From positions 1 through 64,000 of the forward strand of contig DATAWQ010000014.1 of the NCBI GenBank assembly GCA_036267135.1: DNA of 64,000 nt, written 5' to 3'. The notes under the pieces are model-generated. The model was given only the letters and a program-made list of their open reading frames with translations, did not search any database and was not told the origin of the DNA. The DNA comes from PALSA-505 sp036267135 (GTDB lineage Bacteria; Actinomycetota; Actinomycetes; Streptosporangiales; Streptosporangiaceae). Each line of letters starts with the position of its first letter. The stretch's first letter is position 1. Of the stretch, positions 59,067-64,000 are shown piece after piece. A program made the translations under genes and the position numbers.

Positions 59067-59112
59067 GTCTGGGACTCTCCTTGGGTTGTGATGGGAATGG
59101 ATGATGCTCGGG

Positions 59113-60045
59113 TCAGCCTTCCTGGCTGGCCAGCCAGCGCTCGGCGTCCAGCGACGCGGCACATCCGGTGCCGGCCGCGGTGATCGCCTGACGGTAGGTG
59201 TGGTCCACGACGTCGCCGCAGGCGAAGACGCCCTCGATTTCGGTCCGCGTGGACGGCTGCTCCACCAGGAGGTATCCGTCGGCGTCGGTGGCGAGCTGGT
59301 CGGTGAACAGCTCGCTGCGCGGGTCGTGGCCGATCGCCACGAATATTCCGCCTACCGGGAGCAGATGCTCCGCCCCGGTCTTCGTGTTGCGTATCCGCAG
59401 CTCAGCGACCCGCTCCTCACCCAGGACCTCGGTCACCTCGCTATCCCACAGGAAATGGATCTTCGGGTTGGCGAAGGCCCGATCTTGCATGATCTTCGAA
59501 GCGCGCAGCGTGTCGCGCCGGTGGATCAGCGTGACCGAACGGCCGAACCTGGTGAGGAACATTGCTTCCTCCAGCGCGGAGTCACCGCCGCCCACCACCG
59601 CGATGTCGTGGTCGCGGAAGAAGAACCCGTCACAGGTGGCACACCAGGACACGCCGTGCCCGGACAGCCGCTTCTCGCCCGGCACGCCGAGCTCGCGGTA
59701 GCCGGAGCCGCTGGCGATGATCACGGCCTTGGCCAGGAAGGTCCCCTCGTGGGTCTTGACGACCTTAGGGTCGGCCTTCAGGTCCACGCTGGTCACGTCG
59801 TCGGCGACCAGTTCGGCGCCGAACCGCTCGGCCTGCTTGCGCAGCAGGTCCATCAGGTCCGGGCCGAGGATTCCGTCGGGGAAGCCGGGGAAGTTCTCCA
59901 CCTCAGTGGTGTTCATCAGCGCGCCACCGGCGGTGACCGAGCCCTCGAACACCAGCGGATGCAAGCCTGCCCTGGCGGCGTAGAGCGTCGCGGTATAGCC
60001 TGCGGGCCCGGACCCGATGATGATCAAATTACGGACGTCGGTCAC
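59113..60045 (-). CDS. trxB: Thioredoxin reductase
   Basis: 310 residues. The FAD motif GSGPAGYTA is at 11-19, the redox pair CATC at 135-138, and the NADPH motif VVGGGDSALEEA follows; FACGDVVDHTYRQAI is near the end. Transfers electrons from NADPH to thioredoxin. The pair trxB-trxA near murJ/sigM is conserved; in Streptomyces it is under SigR, but no promoter was identified here. Confidence 0.97.
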   Translation of the reverse strand: MTDVRNLIIIGSGPAGYTATLYAARAGLHPLVFEGSVTAGGALMNTTEVENFPGFPDGILGPDLMDLLRKQAERFGAELVADDVTSVDLKADPKVVKTHEGTFLAKAVIIASGSGYRELGVPGEKRLSGHGVSWCATCDGFFFRDHDIAVVGGGDSALEEAMFLTRFGRSVTLIHRRDTLRASKIMQDRAFANPKIHFLWDSEVTEVLGEERVAELRIRNTKTGAEHLLPVGGIFVAIGHDPRSELFTDQLATDADGYLLVEQPSTRTEIEGVFACGDVVDHTYRQAITAAGTGCAASLDAERWLASQEG

Positions 60046-60219
60046 GACTTATCGCCTCTTCACCCTGGTTGGCGTGCCTTTCGGCTCGCCTTCAACTGGC
60101 ATGCACAACAACGGATCCTAGGCCGTTGAGATTCCCGGACGGTGGCCAACCAGCGCCGTCGCCTTCCGGCGCGTCGCCGCCCCTTCCGGTGTGAGCCGAG
60201 ACCCGACGTGAGCCGCGGT

Positions 60220-61197
60220 TCAGCCCTGGCCGGTCAGCTCAGTGTGCGCGATCAGGTCGGGGTGCCCGGCCGAGCAGGCCGGGCCGACGACCCAGACCTG
60301 CTGGGGCCGCCCGCCGGCCGCCGCCTGCACGATGATCGTGGCCGGCTGTCCCTGGTAGTGGGCTTGGTCCACGAGGCGTGGCGGAACCCCCCCGGTGATC
60401 TGCGTCACACAGGCCCGGAGCTGATCCTCGGTGCGCGATGAGGCCGAACTCGGCGTGGCGTCGGCGGGCGCTAGCCGGCGCATATCCGGCGACGAGGCCA
60501 GCACCGACGCCACCTGACTGGCCAGCGTGCCCGGCTGGTAGTCGGTGCCGCTGGAGGTCAGGCGCAGCTTCCCGGCCGGCAGAAGTGTTTTGTTCGGCCC
60601 GGCCTGCCCGGCCGGAGAGACCGCCGGACCACCCCGCGAGCCGAAGGAATGGCTGCCGTTGCGCGGGATGGCTGCGCCCGACGAGGCCGTCGACGAGGAA
60701 CCGCCCTGTCCGGCCAGCTTGACCAGCCCGTACACGCCCACCACCAGGATCACCGCGATCACCGCGGCCGCGCCGAGCAGGCCCGTGCGCCACTGTGCGC
60801 TCCGTGCCGGGCGGTCCGGCCTGCGCCGGATCGGGCCCAGTGGGCGCCGCCGGTCCGGCTCGCCGGCGGGTCCCGGTGCCGCGCCGTTGCGCGTGCCTGC
60901 CTCGCCATTGGCCGTGCCCGCGGCGTCGTGGCCCGAGCCCACGGTCCCGCCACCGGGCGTGGCGGCCAGGGCGGCCGCCTCGGCGGCCAAGGCGGTCTCC
61001 AGCCGGGCGACGAGGTGCGCGGGCATGGCGGGGGTGGGCGCGCTGGCCAGCAGCGTGCTGACCTCCGCCAGGTCGGCGTCGAGGGAGGAGCAACGCGCAC
61101 ATCTGGTCAGATGCGCGCTGATTCTGGCCGACCGGCGCCTGCTCAGCAGGCCCTCGCGGTAGTCGGCTAGGACGCCGGTGTCAAGATGGCTGGTCAC
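60220..61197 (-). CDS. Zinc-finger anti-sigma factor for the adjacent ECF sigma factor
   Basis: 325 residues from the GTG at 61197, with GGGAG 8 nt upstream; the start overlaps the end of the sigma gene by 17 nt. The N-terminus contains H29-x3-C33-x2-C36 (AHLTRCARC), the zinc-binding anti-sigma motif. A single transmembrane helix lies at about 137-157 (GAAAVIAVILVVGVYGLV). The extracytoplasmic ~165 residues hold a Ser/Gly-rich linker and a small domain (TIIVQAAAGGRPQQVWVV). It should hold the sigma factor at the membrane until an envelope signal releases it. Confidence 0.85.
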   Translation of the reverse strand: MTSHLDTGVLADYREGLLSRRRSARISAHLTRCARCSSLDADLAEVSTLLASAPTPAMPAHLVARLETALAAEAAALAATPGGGTVGSGHDAAGTANGEAGTRNGAAPGPAGEPDRRRPLGPIRRRPDRPARSAQWRTGLLGAAAVIAVILVVGVYGLVKLAGQGGSSSTASSGAAIPRNGSHSFGSRGGPAVSPAGQAGPNKTLLPAGKLRLTSSGTDYQPGTLASQVASVLASSPDMRRLAPADATPSSASSRTEDQLRACVTQITGGVPPRLVDQAHYQGQPATIIVQAAAGGRPQQVWVVGPACSAGHPDLIAHTELTGQG

Positions 61198-61876
61198 GAT
61201 CGGTGCTCCCTCCTCCCTCGCCGGTGTGATCGGGCTGCGTGGCCCGATTCGGCTGGTCCGCGCGGCCGGTGACCGCGGCGGTAGGCAGAACGGCCGGTGA
61301 TGGTGAGACGTCACCGGCGGCCGTCTGGTTCCGTGCCCGGCCGCCCGGCGGCCGGGCGCCGCGCAGGTGAGCCAGATGGGGGAGCAGCCGGGCCCGGCCA
61401 CGTGAACACCGGCTCTTCACCGTGCCGGGCGAGACGCCGAGCACCTGCGCCGCCGTGGCCACTGAGTATCCGAGCATGTCCACCAGCACCAGCGCCGCCC
61501 GTTGCTCGGCCGGCAGGAGCTGCAGTGCGGCGTCGACGTCGAGCGCCGTGTCGCTGGCCGAGGTGGGGTCGGCGGCCGGCCCGCCGGACCGCTGGCTCAG
61601 CGCGTCCAGCACGGCCTCGTCGTCGGCGGGCACGGCCGGCTTGCTGGCCTTGCGCCGCAACTGGTCGAGGCAGGCGTTCACCACGATCCGGTGCAGCCAC
61701 GTGGTCACGGCCGCGTCGCCGCGGAAGTCCGCGGCGCGGCGGAACGCGGAGATCATCGCTTCCTGCACGGCGTCCGCGGCGTCTTCGGGGTCGTGCAGCG
61801 TGCGCAGCGCCACCGCCCACAGCCGGTCCCTGTGCCGGCTGAACAGGGTGCCGAAGGCAGCGGGGTCACCAGCCAC
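61181..61876 (-). CDS. sigM: ECF RNA polymerase sigma factor, SigM type
   Basis: 231 residues from a GTG. Region 2 reads RLWAVALRTLHDPEDAADAV then FRGDAAVTTWLHRIVVNACL; region 4 has LPAEQRAALVLVDMLGYSV and VSPGTVKSRCSRGRARLLP. A SDAELLRSH stretch typical of SigM N-termini is encoded upstream in frame without an obvious start codon, so translation may begin earlier at a rare codon. A ~65-residue C-terminal extension overlaps the anti-sigma gene. The order murJ, pseudokinase, sigM, anti-sigma, trxB, trxA matches other actinomycetes. Confidence 0.9.
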   Translation of the reverse strand: MAGDPAAFGTLFSRHRDRLWAVALRTLHDPEDAADAVQEAMISAFRRAADFRGDAAVTTWLHRIVVNACLDQLRRKASKPAVPADDEAVLDALSQRSGGPAADPTSASDTALDVDAALQLLPAEQRAALVLVDMLGYSVATAAQVLGVSPGTVKSRCSRGRARLLPHLAHLRGARPPGGRARNQTAAGDVSPSPAVLPTAAVTGRADQPNRATQPDHTGEGGGSTDRDQPS

Positions 61877-61932
61877 ATGGCTGCGCAGCAGCTCGGCGTC
61901 TGACCGGCTGCCGCCGCCGTCTCGCCTCAGGT

Positions 61933-63495
61933 TCAGCCCGTGCCTCGCACCGCGACGTTGTAGATCTCGGCCTGGTACTCGTTGTTGCTGCCCGTCTTGG
62001 GCGGGAGCTTGGTGATCCAGATGACTACGTACCGGCCGGTGACGGGGTGCTTCAGCGAGAACGCCTGGTCGTTGCCGACGTTCGTGCCCGTCGCCACGGT
62101 GGGCAGAGACCGGCCCGCCAGCGGCGACGGTGCGGTGGCCGAGTCGCTCACCTTGATCTGCACGTTGGCGCCCGCGTTCGAGCCGAACAGCACCTCGATC
62201 TGGCTGATGCTGACCTGCTTGCCCATGTCCAGGACAAGCCCGGTGCCCTTGTACAGCCCACCGAACACCGGATTGCCGAGGTAGTAGTCGGTGTACCAGT
62301 CCGTGCTCGTGTTGGAGTCGATGGCCAGCGTGGCCTTGCTGGCGTTGTCGTGCGCGGTGGCGCTGACCGGGGTGAGCACGCTCGCCGTCGGCGCTGGCAG
62401 GGTGGACTGGTGCTGCTGCTGCGGGGGCGGGGTGTTGCTGGTGCGGTGGCTCAGCACCCAGCCACCCACCCCGACCGCGACGAGCAGTACCACCACGACG
62501 ATGCCGATGATCGCGCTTGTGGTCACGGCCCGGCGGCCCGGGGCGGGCACGCCGTGACCAGGTCTCCGTCTCGTCTCACCGCCGGGAGCCCAAGGGTAGG
62601 TGCGGTTCCCGTCGGCCGCCGGCATGGCCTCGTTTCCGCCGTAGCCGGTGTTCGGCCGGTAGCCACCGGAGGAACCGTAGCCGTCCGGCGGTGCGTAGCT
62701 GTCGACGGGCGCGGGGCTGGGCGGGGCTGGGGCGGGCGCCACCTCGGCCAGCGCCTGGGCCAGCAGGGCCGGTGTGGTCAGTGGCGGTCTGCCCCGGCGG
62801 GGCCGCTGCATCAACGCCTCGCAGGCGACCGCGTCGATGGCGGCCGGCACGCCGGCCCTGACCTGCCGGGGGCTGCATGGCTGGCCTTCGGCCATCGGTG
62901 CCGGGGGCAGCGAGGTGGCCTCCATTCCGGCCCAGTGCCCGGTCAGGGTGGCGTACAGCAGCCTGCCCAGTCCCTGGGTGTCGGCGAGCTCCGGGTTGTC
63001 GGCGGTGATGCCGGTCAGCGCGGCATCAATGCCGAGCCCGGTGAGCTTCACCCCGCCGCCCGGTGTCCAGCGCAGCGAGCCAGGGGTCAGGCAGAGATGG
63101 GCGAGCCCGGCGGCGTGCGCTCCGGCTAGGGCCTTCGAGGCCTCGGTGATGAGTGCGACGCCGTGCCCAGGGTCCAGCGGCCCCCCGGCGAGCAGGTCGT
63201 CCAGCGAGTCGCCCGCCACCCACTCCATCACGATGTAGGCGCGCTCGTCCCCGCCGTCTTCCACGTCGAACACCTGGGACAGCCGGGGGTCAGTCAGCCG
63301 GCTGGCCGCGCGGGCGGCGGTCACGACCTCGGCTATGCGGGGAAAGCCGGGCACGAAAGTAAGCACGGTGACGGGACGGGCGAGGGTCTCGTCGATCGCT
63401 TTCCAGGCCGCCCAGCCCCCGGCAGCGCTTACCCGGTCTTCCAGCCGGTATCGGCCGGCCAGCCGGGCTCCAGGCTCAGAAGTGAACGTGCTCAT
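61933..63495 (-). CDS. Membrane pseudokinase with extracellular discoidin-like (F5/8C) domain
   Basis: 520 residues from the ATG at 63495, with GAGGG upstream. The kinase fold (~12-265) lacks key residues: the VAxK lysine is replaced (RPVTVLTF), HRD reads HLCL, and DFG reads TGLG. A Pro-rich linker and one helix (SAIIGIVVVVLLVAVGVGGW) follow. The exterior ~150 residues resemble a discoidin/F5-8C domain (IDSNTSTDWYTD, then YVVIWITKLPP). In M. tuberculosis the equivalent domains are fused to MurJ (MviN), where the pseudokinase recruits FhaA. Here they form a separate gene beside murJ. Confidence 0.87.
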   Translation of the reverse strand: MSTFTSEPGARLAGRYRLEDRVSAAGGWAAWKAIDETLARPVTVLTFVPGFPRIAEVVTAARAASRLTDPRLSQVFDVEDGGDERAYIVMEWVAGDSLDDLLAGGPLDPGHGVALITEASKALAGAHAAGLAHLCLTPGSLRWTPGGGVKLTGLGIDAALTGITADNPELADTQGLGRLLYATLTGHWAGMEATSLPPAPMAEGQPCSPRQVRAGVPAAIDAVACEALMQRPRRGRPPLTTPALLAQALAEVAPAPAPPSPAPVDSYAPPDGYGSSGGYRPNTGYGGNEAMPAADGNRTYPWAPGGETRRRPGHGVPAPGRRAVTTSAIIGIVVVVLLVAVGVGGWVLSHRTSNTPPPQQQHQSTLPAPTASVLTPVSATAHDNASKATLAIDSNTSTDWYTDYYLGNPVFGGLYKGTGLVLDMGKQVSISQIEVLFGSNAGANVQIKVSDSATAPSPLAGRSLPTVATGTNVGNDQAFSLKHPVTGRYVVIWITKLPPKTGSNNEYQAEIYNVAVRGTG

Positions 63496-63802
63496 ACGCG
63501 TGCCCTCGAGAGCGGGGCCAGCTCTCGACGCTCCTCCCGAGCCCCGGCAGATGACCGTAGCGGCCATGCGGCATTCCGCACGTGCTCACACCATGCTAGG
63601 GCGTGCGCGGGGTTATCTGGGGTCGACGAGGGCCCAGACGGGCAAACCGTTATGCGCAGCGCGGGGAATTCACCCGTATGCGCCCGGAATTTCACCCGCC
63701 GCACAAGACCGCTTCCCCGCGGCCGGCTACAGCGTGGAGCCGGGGGTCCGCCCAGGCAAGCACGGTGGAGGGTTGGGGGTCCGCCCAAAAAAGCAGGGTC
63801 AT
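63496..63802. other. murJ-pseudokinase gap
   Basis: 307 bp without a supported gene. Contains a direct repeat GGGGGTCCGCCCA (at about 63746 and 63776). The second copy is followed by AAAAAAG. No clear hairpin was identified. Confidence 0.5.
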
Positions 63803-64000
63803 CTACCGACCGCCGTGGCCGGGTGGATCGCGCCGTGACCTGGGCGGCGTTCGGGGCTTGGCCACCGGCTCCGCCGGTATGCGGCCGCCGAACCGCGCTC
63901 CCACCATGGCCAGCAACTGAGAGACCTCCGAGATTCGCAGTGAGCGGGCAATCAGCGCGTAGAGCAGCAGCCCGCCGCCCCCGCCGATCAGGACGGTGAC
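63803..64000 (-). CDS. murJ: MurJ/MviN lipid II flippase, C-terminal fragment (runs off window)
   Basis: 65 residues of an open frame that enters from the right edge. It starts in a helix (VTVLIGGGGG, LLLYALIARSL) and then reads RISEVSQLLAMVGARFGGR, as at the end of actinobacterial MurJ, followed by a Pro/Arg-rich tail to TAG. Position next to the pseudokinase and sigM supports the call. MurJ flips lipid II across the membrane. Confidence 0.8.
   Translation of the reverse strand, partial: VTVLIGGGGGLLLYALIARSLRISEVSQLLAMVGARFGGRIPAEPVAKPRTPPRSRRDPPGHGGR

Noticed and set aside
63335..63838. Plus-strand ORF at the right end
   Set aside because: Mostly antisense to the pseudokinase and murJ ends; no motif or ribosome site.

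Overview
This 64 kb window is the replication-origin region of a high-GC actinomycete chromosome. The order gyrA, gyrB, dciA, recF, dnaN, dnaA, rpmH, rnpA, yidD, yidC, jag, rsmG, parA, parB is the classic origin cluster. crgA with a class E sortase, a DUF3566 gene beside gyrA, a DLW-39 small protein, a DUF6230/DUF6114 pair and a whiJ-type XRE/DUF397/ATPase locus point to a mycelial actinomycete related to Streptomyces, Streptosporangiales or Catenulisporales. The sequence does not settle the genus.

Layout. 1-2.9 kb: an accessory pair, a TIG-domain membrane protein and a 700-residue protein with a nitrilase-like Glu-Lys-Cys triad. 3-6.9 kb: envelope and division genes (sortase E, CrgA, rhomboid protease, cyclophilin, alanine-rich repeat protein). 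7-13.7 kb: DUF6230/DUF6114 membrane pair, ATP-dependent DNA ligase, class III cyclase, universal stress protein, FolD. 13.7-18.6 kb: a co-directional cluster of a cupredoxin, a 31-residue peptide, a PaaK-like adenylating enzyme, a presenilin-like GxGD membrane protein and an SCO1-like membrane protein; I consider it the best candidate for an undescribed system. 18.8-26.5 kb: VOC protein, whiJ-type regulatory locus, an NHL-repeat fragment, small hypothetical genes and a WXG100/ESX-like four-gene cassette. 26.5-33.6 kb: gene remnants, then tRNA-Ala(TGC) and tRNA-Ile(GAT) separated by about 6.3 kb of accessory genes (pseudo-HAD, ABC-F, DUF1707, truncated monooxygenase, TetR, nitroreductase, an ORF framed by inverted repeats).

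33.7-49.4 kb: the core origin block. The likely oriC is the dnaN-dnaA gap (42.6-43.3 kb). Genes left of it run mainly on the minus strand, and those from rpmH to parB run on the plus strand, so most are read away from the origin. 49.6-53.6 kb: parA with a very long N-terminal extension, parB and two perfect parS sites. 53.6-64 kb: peptidase E, threonine aldolase, a Ddl-like ligase with an aminotransferase, a GNAT protein, trxA/trxB, an ECF sigma factor (SigM type) with its zinc-finger anti-sigma factor, a pseudokinase with a discoidin-like domain, and the 3' end of murJ.

Two sequence-level traits stand out. Short tandem repeats of 15-18 bp in about three copies recur in gaps and leaders of housekeeping genes (43.2, 45.0, 45.6, 46.4 and 57.9 kb). 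Dispersed palindromic or inverted elements also occur (4.47/21.43 kb, 32.67/33.29 kb, and a perfect 20-bp inverted repeat inside dciA). Coordinates of starts were refined by looking for ribosome binding sites. Domain calls are from motif recognition only; no database search was run.
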